This document shows, piece after piece, positions 32,363-40,279 of a DNA stretch of 64,000 bases; position 1 is the stretch's first letter, and each line of letters begins with the position of its first letter. Origin of the DNA: Croceimicrobium hydrocarbonivorans (GTDB lineage: Bacteria; Bacteroidota; Bacteroidia; Flavobacteriales; Schleiferiaceae); assembly GCF_014524565.1 (NCBI RefSeq), contig NZ_CP060139.1:1991501-2055500 (forward strand). Reading direction: 5' to 3'. The notes below the pieces were generated by a model. It saw only the letters and a program-made list of their open reading frames with translations. It was not told where the DNA came from and ran no database searches. A program made the position numbers and the translations under genes.

Positions 32363-33208
32363 CTAAAGCTTTACCAAGGCATGTTGTTCTCCATTGATCC
32401 ACATATAATAGCGACCAATAGCCCATTCCGACGTGTTGATGTTCAAAGTGTTGTCGAGGCTACCTTGATAAACTTTGCGACCTTGGCTATCCAATATTTG
32501 TACTTCCAGCGGCTCAGCATCTGAGGCCTTCAATTGCAATTTGTCATTTACAGGATTATTGAACTCAATTGCAGTTTTGGCTTTTTCTTTTAAACCAATA
32601 CCGCTGGGTCTATGTACTATTAATCTGGGGTGTAATGCGCTTTGATTGTGCTCTCTAGAGGCGAAGCTTACACCCGCGAAAGGAGTTTCTGTGCGTAGCT
32701 TTACCATAAAGCCAGTGGCCTGCTGTTGGTTGGCAGATTTCAATAATTGAGTTACATCCAATCGATAGCTTTGGGTATCGCTTTGGCTGGTGGCTCCTTC
32801 TACAAATACTTGATCATCAATGGCCGGCTGATTGGCCCAGGTAACCTGTGTTTCTTGCCAGGCTTCGGTGATGGGATGAATGCGAAAGGCATTTTGCCCA
32901 ACCTGCTGCGTGAAATTGGGATTGGCAAAAAACTTCAAATACAGAAAAGCACTATCTATATCCTGGGGCGGAATGGTATCGGCCGGAAAGTGAATGAGAA
33001 AACGGATGGTATCATTTCGAGTGCCTTGCCATTGCCAACTTTCTGCGCGAAGCACATTGTGTAAGCCGCTGTTTTGAGCATTAGGCTTTCCAAAATTGAT
33101 ATTTTGAGCTGCGGGTAAGGACCATATCCAAGCATCGCTGTCGGCACTGAAATTTTGCGCGCAAAGGCTAAAAGGAATAAGGAGCACGAAGAGGAAAAGT
33201 CTTTTCAC
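32363..33208 (-). CDS. DNRLRE-domain secreted protein with T9SS sorting domain
   Basis: The 281-residue product starts with a signal peptide (LFLFVLLIPFSLCAQ) from a GTG codon. It continues with a DNRLRE domain: AWIWSLPAAQNINFGKPNAQNSG, FLIHFPADTIPPQDIDSAFLYLKF, ITEAWQETQVTWANQPA and LHPRLIVHR. DNRLRE domains are found in surface adhesion and filament proteins. Residues from about 208 form a T9SS-like C-terminal domain (KLQLKASDAEPLEVQILDSQGRKVYQG onward). GTGA overlaps couple it to the next upstream gene. It closes a three-gene block of T9SS cargo. Confidence 0.82.
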   Translation of the reverse strand: MKRLFLFVLLIPFSLCAQNFSADSDAWIWSLPAAQNINFGKPNAQNSGLHNVLRAESWQWQGTRNDTIRFLIHFPADTIPPQDIDSAFLYLKFFANPNFTQQVGQNAFRIHPITEAWQETQVTWANQPAIDDQVFVEGATSQSDTQSYRLDVTQLLKSANQQQATGFMVKLRTETPFAGVSFASREHNQSALHPRLIVHRPSGIGLKEKAKTAIEFNNPVNDKLQLKASDAEPLEVQILDSQGRKVYQGSLDNTLNINTSEWAIGRYYMWINGEQHALVKL

Positions 33209-34143
33209 AGTATTTGAATTTTAAGGGTTTGAACTTGCTGATCGGCGGCGAATTGAATGAGGTATAGGCCTGGTTTGAGTGATTCTAAGTCAAGGCTTTC
33301 TTGAATGCGTCCTTCTTCCAAGCAAAGACCATTAAGCTGGCAAATGCGGTATTGAAACTGACCTTCTGGTAAAAGGATGCGGTCTCGAGTAGGTATAAAT
33401 TGGTAATCGGTTTTTCGGATTTCGGCCTGTCCAATGCCATTGTTGGGGATTAAGCTGATTAAAGTGTTCTCCTCCCAAAGGCCATTTAAATGATAATTGG
33501 GGAAGGCATTAAAACTGCGGTTCTCCACCAAAGTGTCTTTCAATTGGCCAAGGCTGCCGTACCAGCAATGGTATTGCTCAAATTTTAAGGGATTGAGGCT
33601 TTCCAGCTTGCTGTAGGCTAAAAAGGGTCCCATGCTTAAATTTTGCACATCTATACTATCATGGGGTCCCATGTGAAAGCTGAGAGAAGCATCATGCTCA
33701 TTAAACCAAATTTGAAAATTGATAGCCTTAGAGGGATTATGGTCAAAGCGGGCATTCTCAAATTGAAGGATCACCTTTTGGCTGCCGTTGCTAAAGCTTT
33801 CGCGGATTAGTCGTACTGGAGATGAACTTAAACCAGGTGCGGCTCTTAGCCAGGCAATAGTATTGAGGTCGAGCCAATAATGATGTCGCGCATCAAAAAC
33901 CAAACGGCCACTCGCCTCTAATTTCACGGAACTAATAACCGTATCCATAAAAGGGAAATTGAAGCCCAGGTTTATTTGGGCCGTTTGAAAAGGATCCCAA
34001 TTTGAAGCCGGAAAAAGCAATGTGCCACCGCTTCGACTTTGATAATTCAAAGTGTCTATTTCCAGGCGATACTGATCCTGTGCGGATAGAGTCTTTCCAC
34101 ACAGGATGCAGCAAAGCAGAACTAAATAGCTCAGGCTTTTCAC
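33205..34143 (-). CDS. Unknown secreted protein with T9SS-type C-terminal domain
   Basis: The 312-residue product has a signal peptide (SYLVLLCCILCGKTLSAQ) and a beta-rich body: INLGFNFPFMDTVISSVKLEASGRLVFDA, INFQIWFNEHDASLSFHMGPHD. The C-terminal segment (RILLPEGQFQYRICQLNGLCLEEGRI, GLYLIQFAADQQVQTLKIQIL) looks like a T9SS sorting domain. The NLGFNFPFMDTVISSV start resembles the beta-sandwich of many Bacteroidota surface proteins. The start codon is GTG, and the GTGA overlaps the stop codon of the upstream esterase gene. It overlaps the DNRLRE gene in the same way. Function unknown. Confidence 0.75.
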   Translation of the reverse strand: MKSLSYLVLLCCILCGKTLSAQDQYRLEIDTLNYQSRSGGTLLFPASNWDPFQTAQINLGFNFPFMDTVISSVKLEASGRLVFDARHHYWLDLNTIAWLRAAPGLSSSPVRLIRESFSNGSQKVILQFENARFDHNPSKAINFQIWFNEHDASLSFHMGPHDSIDVQNLSMGPFLAYSKLESLNPLKFEQYHCWYGSLGQLKDTLVENRSFNAFPNYHLNGLWEENTLISLIPNNGIGQAEIRKTDYQFIPTRDRILLPEGQFQYRICQLNGLCLEEGRIQESLDLESLKPGLYLIQFAADQQVQTLKIQIL

Positions 34144-35114
34144 AAGGCAAGTTTTACTTCATATTGCTGGCCCTGAGTATTGCTGAGCTGCAAAAAGTAG
34201 ATTCCTTTTTGAGGCAAGCTGAAGGACTGCTCATCTTGAAATAGCACATCAAATAGCATTTTACCATCGAGGCTTAAAATTTTAGCCCGAGCCTTTCCCG
34301 GGCTATTCGAATAAACCCAAACTTCCTTCTCTCCCTGGCGACGATATTGGAAGGGAGCTTCCTGACCAGAATCTTCCCTTAAACCAATGGTGGTAGTATT
34401 GGACAAATACTCGAAGCAGTCCAGCATATATTCATCAAAGCGTGGATGCACGGTGGTATGCCCTACATTGGGCATAAGGATTTCGTGAAACTGTGCCTGG
34501 CGAGCTTGCAGGCTATCAATTAGATCATGATAATAGGGCAGCTGAGTATAAAAGTAATCGCGGGTGCCCATGCACAAACACACCGGGCTTACTTGCGAAC
34601 GGGCAAAACTGGGCGGGTTGAAATTAGGATGGTTGAAGGCCCCGGAATAGGGTATTACACCTGCAAAAGGAACCGTCGTAAGTTCTTCTAAAACCACGCG
34701 CATGGCTTCGCGACCATTGCAAGAAAAGCCGGTGAGATAAACAGCATTGGAATCAATAGAATAATGAGCTTGAACAGAATCGTAGAGGTATTCGAGCAAT
34801 TTTACTTCGCGGCCACCATATTCATCGGTAATCGCATTGCCCCCGGCATCGAGGCAGGCTACAATGGCATCGAGGGAATCAGCAATATTGCGAAGGTCAT
34901 CGCGGAAATCATTCGGGGCCACCCCACAACCGGGTAAGGCCAGAATTAAAGTATGATTTTGACTGGCCTGATAAGTGGCCGGAACATAAAAGGAAAAACG
35001 GCGATTGAGATTGTTAAAGTCGCTAGTATTAAAAGTGTGATCCTGATGAAAGGAACCGGTGCTCTGGGCAAAAGCCATAGAGGAGAGCAGGAGGAAAAGA
35101 CAAAGTCGCATCAT
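34140..35114 (-). CDS. Secreted alpha/beta hydrolase (CE1/PHB depolymerase-like) with T9SS sorting domain
   Basis: The 324-residue product has a signal peptide ending AFAQ and an esterase core: YVPATYQASQNHTLILALPGCG, YSIDSNAVYLTGFSCNGREAM (nucleophile Ser in GFSCNG) and NVGHTTVHPRF with a candidate catalytic His. This order fits CE1/feruloyl-esterase and polyhydroxybutyrate-depolymerase-like enzymes. A T9SS sorting domain forms the end (GKARAKILSLDGKMLFDVLF, KGIYFLQLSNTQGQQYEVKLAL). It probably hydrolyses an ester of a polymer at the cell surface. It is the first gene of a three-gene T9SS block with GTGA overlaps. Confidence 0.82.
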   Translation of the reverse strand: MMRLCLFLLLSSMAFAQSTGSFHQDHTFNTSDFNNLNRRFSFYVPATYQASQNHTLILALPGCGVAPNDFRDDLRNIADSLDAIVACLDAGGNAITDEYGGREVKLLEYLYDSVQAHYSIDSNAVYLTGFSCNGREAMRVVLEELTTVPFAGVIPYSGAFNHPNFNPPSFARSQVSPVCLCMGTRDYFYTQLPYYHDLIDSLQARQAQFHEILMPNVGHTTVHPRFDEYMLDCFEYLSNTTTIGLREDSGQEAPFQYRRQGEKEVWVYSNSPGKARAKILSLDGKMLFDVLFQDEQSFSLPQKGIYFLQLSNTQGQQYEVKLAL

Positions 35115-35305
35115 AATTTTCGTTTTACCCTACGAAGTATTGATGCCGCTCTAAAAGGGAAAAACATTTTATGCGATCGACCCAAATTTTAATGGGATCA
35201 ACCGATTTTCAATGACTTTTTAGCTTGTTCTATCTTGCTAAATTTCAATAAGTTAAACAATAGTTAATCTTTATTGAAAATCTCCAGCTCGCAGGTGGAG
35301 CCTGC

Positions 35306-35313
35306 TATTTTTG
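35306..35313 (+). promoter_or_regulatory. Candidate promoter -7 element of the LytS/LytTR genes
   Basis: TATTTTTG fits TAnnTTTG exactly and lies 20 nt before the TTG start of the histidine kinase gene, in the 218 nt divergent region 35115-35332. No convincing TTTG -33 box was seen. Confidence 0.4.
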
Positions 35314-35332
35314 GTCCTTTAATTTTAGTTTT

Positions 35333-36328
35333 TTGAAGAATTTTCTGGCCAATAAATGGGTGCATTTCCTGCTTTGGATTTTAATCATTTGCAGTGAAGC
35401 TTTCTCCGAAGCGCTTAATCATTCCTATGAAATTGCCCCGGTAATTGCCAAGGCTATTTTCGGGCAGGGCTTAAATGCACTTATATTTTATTGCACCGCC
35501 TTATTGATATTTCCACGGCCTAAACCCTGGTCGGGATTAGGGGCTTTGGCCATGGTATTAATTGCCCCGGTACTTAGTTATGCGGTATATATGAGTATAT
35601 ACCACTGGTTTTTGGGCGTGGAGTTTATGACCTATAGCTTAGAGCTCTACCTCTATTACCTTACTAATGGAATCCTATTTGTATTGGCAGGCTACCTCTA
35701 TGGCGGGGCGCGTAATGCTATAGCATTGGAGAAAAAACAGGCCCAGTTGGAACGAGAGCAAGCCCTGGCTGAAGCGCGATTTTTACGGACCAAGCTAAAT
35801 CCGCATTTTCTGTTTAATGCCCTCAATACCCTATTATCCCTAAGCCTGAATCAGCAAAAGCAATTGCCGGAAACCCTGCTTAGGCTGGCGGGCATATTGC
35901 GCTATAATCTGGAAAATCGAGAGCGTTTTTTAGTGGAGGTTCAAGAGGAGATTGGGCCTTTGGAAGACTATCTATTTGTACAGCAACAGCGACTCTTGAA
36001 GGATTTTCCGGTAGATACCAGGTTTCGCCCCATAAACCCGCAATTCGAAATCCCGATCTTCAGTTTGATTAATCTGGTGGAAAATTGCTTTAAGCATGGT
36101 GACTTATCCCGCCAAGGTTGGATAAAGCTCCGACTGCGCTCCACAAAGAGCTATCTCTATTTTTCTACGGATAATAAAATTGGTTCGCAATCGGCGGAAA
36201 GCCCAGGTAGCAATTTGGGTTTGGAAAGTTTAAAGAAACAATTGGATTTGAACTTCCCCGGACACTATCGCCTTGAGAGAAGGGAAGAAGGGGAGCGTTT
36301 CCAAATACGAATATTGATATGGCACTGA
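35333..36328 (+). CDS. LytS/YehU-family sensor histidine kinase
   Basis: The 331-residue protein has four hydrophobic segments in its first 130 residues, then a short coiled coil (ALEKKQAQLEREQALAEARFL). The His_kinase domain follows, with LNPHFLFNALNTL (phospho-acceptor His158), and then a HATPase region with LINLVENCFKHGD. The start is TTG at 35333. In-frame upstream codons contain no ATG before a stop, and the first internal ATG would cut the membrane part. It overlaps the response regulator gene by 10 nt, forming a two-component pair. Confidence 0.9.
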   Translation: MKNFLANKWVHFLLWILIICSEAFSEALNHSYEIAPVIAKAIFGQGLNALIFYCTALLIFPRPKPWSGLGALAMVLIAPVLSYAVYMSIYHWFLGVEFMTYSLELYLYYLTNGILFVLAGYLYGGARNAIALEKKQAQLEREQALAEARFLRTKLNPHFLFNALNTLLSLSLNQQKQLPETLLRLAGILRYNLENRERFLVEVQEEIGPLEDYLFVQQQRLLKDFPVDTRFRPINPQFEIPIFSLINLVENCFKHGDLSRQGWIKLRLRSTKSYLYFSTDNKIGSQSAESPGSNLGLESLKKQLDLNFPGHYRLERREEGERFQIRILIWH

Positions 36329-37017
36329 GGTATTTGATTATTGAAGATGAACCACCGGCAATCGCCTTGCTGGAGGAATATGCTCGTAAGACGGATTTTT
36401 TGCAGTCGGCTGGTGTTTTTAGTGACCCCCAAGAGGCCTTGCATTTTATTAAGGATCGCCGTTCTGACTTTGATTTCCTTTTTCTGGATGTGAAAATGCC
36501 GCATATCAATGGGCAAGAATTATTGGCTTTGGCCGATGAGCCTATCCCCACAATTTTTGTGACAGCCTACGATCAATATGCAGTACAGAGCTATGACTAC
36601 AATACAATAGCCTATCTCACCAAGCCAGTGGCTTATCCTAAATTTTTAGCGGCCACCTATAAAATGCGCGAATACTTGCAGATTAATACGGCTTCGAAAG
36701 TTGAAGAACAAAGTTTTTTTGTGAAGGATGGTAGTCGCTATTTGCGATTGGAATATTCGGAGATACTCTTTTTAAAAGGACTTTCCAATTACCTGCAGTT
36801 GATCACCGCAGAGAAAACCTACACCCTGCATTTGAGTTTAAAAAAGGCGGGCCTCTCCTTGCCCATGCAGTTCGTTAGAGTGCATCAGTCCTATCTGGTT
36901 AATTTAAACCGAATTGATGAAATTTATGGAAATACCATATATATCGGGAAAGAAGAAATTCCAGTAGGAAGGCAATTTAAAGATGAACTCTTAAAGCGAC
37001 TAAATGCATTAATGTAG
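36319..37017 (+). CDS. LytTR-type response regulator
   Basis: The 232-residue protein has a receiver domain (IIEDEPPAIALLEEYARK, FLFLDVKMP with phospho-acceptor Asp57, IFVTAYDQYAVQSYDYNTIAYLTKPV) and a C-terminal LytTR DNA-binding domain (FFVKDGSRYLRLEYSEILFLKGLSNYLQLI, FVRVHQSYLVNLNRIDEIYGN). It is translated from a start inside the kinase gene, 10 nt overlap. Target genes are unknown; the divergent T9SS cargo operon is 1.2 kb away. Confidence 0.93.
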   Translation: MALRYLIIEDEPPAIALLEEYARKTDFLQSAGVFSDPQEALHFIKDRRSDFDFLFLDVKMPHINGQELLALADEPIPTIFVTAYDQYAVQSYDYNTIAYLTKPVAYPKFLAATYKMREYLQINTASKVEEQSFFVKDGSRYLRLEYSEILFLKGLSNYLQLITAEKTYTLHLSLKKAGLSLPMQFVRVHQSYLVNLNRIDEIYGNTIYIGKEEIPVGRQFKDELLKRLNALM

Positions 37018-37242
37018 GAGAAGAAATGCAAAGAAGAAATTGAGCTTTTAGTGATATTGATTGCCAGCATTTTGGAAGAGAAATTTGAAGAAAAATAAGC
37101 TAGATTTTATAGTCAAATAAAGGTTAAGCTCAACGCCCGCCTGAAATATTGGCGCAAAACTATTTCGGTATTTTCTTTGATGAAGCAGAGATCAATTTTG
37201 AGGTTTATGCGTTATAAGCCCATCCTCAGCGAAGCAATTTTG

Positions 37243-37250
37243 TAATTTTG
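37243..37250 (+). promoter_or_regulatory. Candidate promoter -7 element of the cupin gene
   Basis: TAATTTTG fits TAnnTTTG and lies 20 nt before the ATG at 37270. The 252 nt region 37018-37269 otherwise shows AT-rich sequence with no hairpin or reading frame that I can support. Confidence 0.4.
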
Positions 37251-37269
37251 CCAATCAAATTTCCATAGC

Positions 37270-38151
37270 ATGCAACTGCAAGCGGTAGACGTTGTAGACG
37301 ATATAAGTCCGGAAGAGTTTTATCAGAAATATGTCAAAACTCGTATTCCGGTTAAGCTAAAGAACTATTCTAAAAACTGGGAGGCTCGTGAAAAATGGAC
37401 CTATCCTTTTTTGAAAGAAATAGCCGGTGACCATAAGGTAAAACTTCATGGTGCTTGGCAAGATAATGGGCCCACGCAAATTGTGATGCCCCATGTAAAG
37501 GAGACCACTTTTGGAGAGTATTTAGATATGTTGGAGGGAGATGTAAAATCTGATCTCCGCATTTTCTTGTTTAACCTTTTCAAGTTGGAGCCTTCCCTGC
37601 TTAATGATTTCGATTTTCCACCCATCATGGATGGATACTTGGAAGACTATCCATATATGTTTTTCGGATGCGCAGGGAGTGATGTTCGCCTGCATTATGA
37701 TATTGATCTTTCCAATGTCTTTATCACCCAGTTTGGAGGCACCAAGCGCATTACCCTCTTTGATCAAAGTCAAACTAAGTACCTCTATAAATTACCCTTT
37801 ACCACCCACAGTGCGGCCGATCTTGGGAATATCGATTACGAGAAATATCCGGCCTTGAAACTGGCTTCGGGTTGGCAAACGGATTTATTGCCGGGCGAAA
37901 CCTTGTTTATGCCTAGCGGTATTTGGCACTATATTCAATACATCGACGGCTCTTTCTCCTTAAGCTTGAGAACTCTAAACCCTAGTAGAATGGGGAAACT
38001 GCAAGGAGCCTACAATGTATTTGTGATTCGCAAATTGGATGAGTACTTCAATAAATTCTACAAGAATAGCTGGAGCGATTACAAGCTCAAAAAAGCCATT
38101 GAACGCACCAATGAAATTATCGACAGTCGCTCGGCCGAATACAAGGACTAG
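37270..38151 (+). CDS. JmjC/cupin_8-type protein, putative Fe(II)/2-oxoglutarate oxygenase
   Basis: The 293-residue protein has a cupin fold of the JmjC-like cupin_8 family. The metal ligands can be read: H142-Y-D144 in RLHYDIDLSNVF and H220 in FMPSGIWHYIQY, the HxD...H facial triad. FGGTKRITLFDQSQ and YKLPFTTHSAAD carry residues that normally hold 2-oxoglutarate. Related bacterial enzymes hydroxylate proteins or small molecules; the substrate here is unknown. It is monocistronic, with a promoter-like box in front and a strong terminator behind. Confidence 0.85.
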   Translation: MQLQAVDVVDDISPEEFYQKYVKTRIPVKLKNYSKNWEAREKWTYPFLKEIAGDHKVKLHGAWQDNGPTQIVMPHVKETTFGEYLDMLEGDVKSDLRIFLFNLFKLEPSLLNDFDFPPIMDGYLEDYPYMFFGCAGSDVRLHYDIDLSNVFITQFGGTKRITLFDQSQTKYLYKLPFTTHSAADLGNIDYEKYPALKLASGWQTDLLPGETLFMPSGIWHYIQYIDGSFSLSLRTLNPSRMGKLQGAYNVFVIRKLDEYFNKFYKNSWSDYKLKKAIERTNEIIDSRSAEYKD

Positions 38152-38170
38152 GCCCTGATGAAATTACCTG

Positions 38171-38203
38171 GAAGGTCGGCAGCTCGCCGACCTTTCTTAT
38201 TTT
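38171..38203 (+). terminator. Rho-independent terminator after the cupin gene
   Basis: AAGGTCGGC and GCCGACCTT form a perfect 9 bp stem around AGCTC, followed by TCTTATTTTT. It begins 21 nt after the cupin stop codon and precedes the next gene's start at 38220. Confidence 0.88.
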
Positions 38204-38219
38204 TAGGGAAATTATTCCC

Positions 38220-38936
38220 TTGTATCGGATTCCTTCCATCCAACAGTATTGCAATCGCTGGTGCCAACGCTGCCCCTTAAGCAGTTTGTGTGGTTTATAT
38301 CATGCCCGCTATGGCGATGAGGAATTAGATCCTCAGGAATGGTCTGGTCCTGCTTCAGGAGAAGAGCCTCGCCATGTTTTTGAAGAGATCGATCTTAAGA
38401 AGGTGGAGGCCCTGCCAGCTAAGATTAAAGAGCTCGAAGACCAGGGGGATTTTAATCCGGATGCTTCCCCAATTTTAGGGATTTACGATCAGTGGCAAGG
38501 GCATTATGGCCAAGTATTGCAGCACTTAACCGAAAGCTGGGAGCAGGCCATGCAAAAGCAGGATTCCTTTGTGCGGGAAGCTCATTTTCTACAGCGCTTA
38601 AACGCTCGGGAAGTCTTGCTGCATTACCGTAATTTTTTAGGTCCTAAACTCCATCGAGCTTTGGGCGGACGCTTTGATGCCGGAGGTCAGATTCCCTTGC
38701 AAAGCGATTGGAATGGAAGCGCCAAGGTCTTAATTCTAGCTCTCAATCATCTTCTACTGGTATTGGAAATCATGGATCGGCTGTATCCGGAATACCACCA
38801 AAGCATCGCCGCTTTTCAATTGGCCAGTGAAGATTTTAAAGAGCAGTGCTTAAGCCTATTTCCGCAGGCCATGGCCTTTAAACGTCCGGGTTTTGATGAT
38901 TTAAGTCCGGATTTGGTTTTGGGTCCGGGTCTATAA
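38220..38936 (+). CDS. Unknown protein with N-terminal cysteine cluster
   Basis: Not recognised. The 238-residue protein opens with SIQQYCNRWCQRCPLSSLCGLYHARYG, where Cys residues at 10, 14, 17 and 23 could bind zinc or an iron-sulfur cluster. The rest is helical and has no signal or membrane span. A conserved-looking segment near residue 150-190 (HRALGGRFDAGGQIPLQSDWNGSAKVLILAL) follows. The start is TTG at 38220, because the frame has no ATG between the upstream terminator and this point. It stands alone between the cupin gene and a T9SS cargo gene. Confidence 0.65.
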   Translation: MYRIPSIQQYCNRWCQRCPLSSLCGLYHARYGDEELDPQEWSGPASGEEPRHVFEEIDLKKVEALPAKIKELEDQGDFNPDASPILGIYDQWQGHYGQVLQHLTESWEQAMQKQDSFVREAHFLQRLNAREVLLHYRNFLGPKLHRALGGRFDAGGQIPLQSDWNGSAKVLILALNHLLLVLEIMDRLYPEYHQSIAAFQLASEDFKEQCLSLFPQAMAFKRPGFDDLSPDLVLGPGL

Positions 38937-39009
38937 ATCAGAGAATTATGAGGTAGGATGAGGGGAGTTCTTTGTAATTTTCCCTTCGATTTAAAGCTAA
39001 ATCTGCTTC

Positions 39010-40269
39010 ATGCGAAAGCTCCTACTTTTTTTAATCTTGATGAGTTTTGGTGTCAAAGCTCAGCTTTACTTTCCCGCTAGCAATGGTTCTTGGGATACCC
39101 TAAGTCCGACCCGCCTTAACTGGTGCCCTCCTCAAATTGCCGCTTTAGATAGTTTTGCCCTTGCTGCCCACTCCAAATCCTTATTGATTTTAAAGGATGG
39201 AAAAATCGTGCATGAAGCCTATTATGGCAGCTATACGCAAGATTCAGTTTGGTACTGGGCTTCGGCCGGAAAGACCTTGATGGCTTTCTTGATCGGTAAG
39301 GCTCAAGAGGAAGGCTTATTAGATATCAACGACAGTACTTCGCAATATTTAGGAAGGGGCTGGACCAGTGCTCCGGCCAATAAGGAAGCTTTGATCACCA
39401 TCAAGGATCAATTGCAAATGACCACCGGATTAGATTATCAGGTGCCTAATCTGGATTGTACCGCCGATTCTTGCTTGCTCTATCGAATGGATGCCGGAAC
39501 ACAATGGTATTATCACAATGCTCCATATCTCCTTTTAAAAGATGTTTTGGAGCAGGCCTCCGGGACCGGGCTAAATCGCTATACCCAAAATACCTTAGCG
39601 GGAAGCATTGGATTTAGAGGACTATGGTTGGATAATCTCTACTTTTCGAATGCACGCCAAATGGCTCGTTTTGGTTTGCTACTCCTGGCGGAAGGAGAAT
39701 GGAACGGGCAAAAGGTTTTGGCCGATACCAATTATTTGAGGGCTATGCAACAAAGCAGCCAAAGCCTAAACCCTGCCTATGGATACCTCACCTGGTTAAA
39801 TGGAAAAAGCAGTTTCATCCAGCCGGGATTGCCCATCAGTTTTAATGGTCCCATTATTCCGAATGCGCCTTCGGATTTATATATGGCCGCCGGAAAAAAT
39901 GATCAACGCATTTATGTAGTGCCCTCTCAAAATCTGGTGGTGGTGCGCCAGGGGCAAGCGGCAGATTCATCGGCATTAGCCTTATCAGGATTCGATAGTC
40001 AATTATGGTCTTATATCAATGCGCTTAACTGTCAGGGTATTGGATTAAGTGAAGAAGAATCTGCAATAGCAGTCTATCCTAATCCCTCGGAGGGTGAATT
40101 CTATATTCCGGCCAATCATCAGGTTCGGGCCGTTTATGATCTCTATGGTCGGCAGGTGGCCTTTAGGCAGGAGGGCTCCAAATTAAGCTTTAAGGAGGCT
40201 GTTCAGGGACTCTTTGTTCTAGTACTGGATAATGGATCTTCTGCTCTAATTCATGTTCAGGATAGATAG
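39010..40269 (+). CDS. Serine beta-lactamase-like hydrolase with T9SS sorting domain
   Basis: The 419-residue product has a signal peptide (LLLFLILMSFGVKAQ) and a class C beta-lactamase/DD-peptidase-like domain. S85-AGK88 (SxxK) is the nucleophile, WYYHNAPYLLL supplies a YxN motif, and ARFGLLLLAEGEWNG is a typical later segment. Such enzymes include esterases, D-aminopeptidases and amide hydrolases; drug hydrolysis is not implied. The C-terminus is a T9SS type A domain (IAVYPNPSEGEFYIP onward), so the enzyme should be at the cell surface. Its 3' end overlaps the TPR regulator gene by 17 nt, or less if that gene uses a later start. Confidence 0.87.
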   Translation: MRKLLLFLILMSFGVKAQLYFPASNGSWDTLSPTRLNWCPPQIAALDSFALAAHSKSLLILKDGKIVHEAYYGSYTQDSVWYWASAGKTLMAFLIGKAQEEGLLDINDSTSQYLGRGWTSAPANKEALITIKDQLQMTTGLDYQVPNLDCTADSCLLYRMDAGTQWYYHNAPYLLLKDVLEQASGTGLNRYTQNTLAGSIGFRGLWLDNLYFSNARQMARFGLLLLAEGEWNGQKVLADTNYLRAMQQSSQSLNPAYGYLTWLNGKSSFIQPGLPISFNGPIIPNAPSDLYMAAGKNDQRIYVVPSQNLVVVRQGQAADSSALALSGFDSQLWSYINALNCQGIGLSEEESAIAVYPNPSEGEFYIPANHQVRAVYDLYGRQVAFRQEGSKLSFKEAVQGLFVLVLDNGSSALIHVQDR

Positions 40270-40279
40270 AAATCCAACC

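Noticed and set aside
39010-40269. Antibiotic resistance beta-lactamase.
   Set aside because: The fold is shared by many esterases and peptidases, and the protein carries a T9SS surface domain; drug hydrolysis is not supported.
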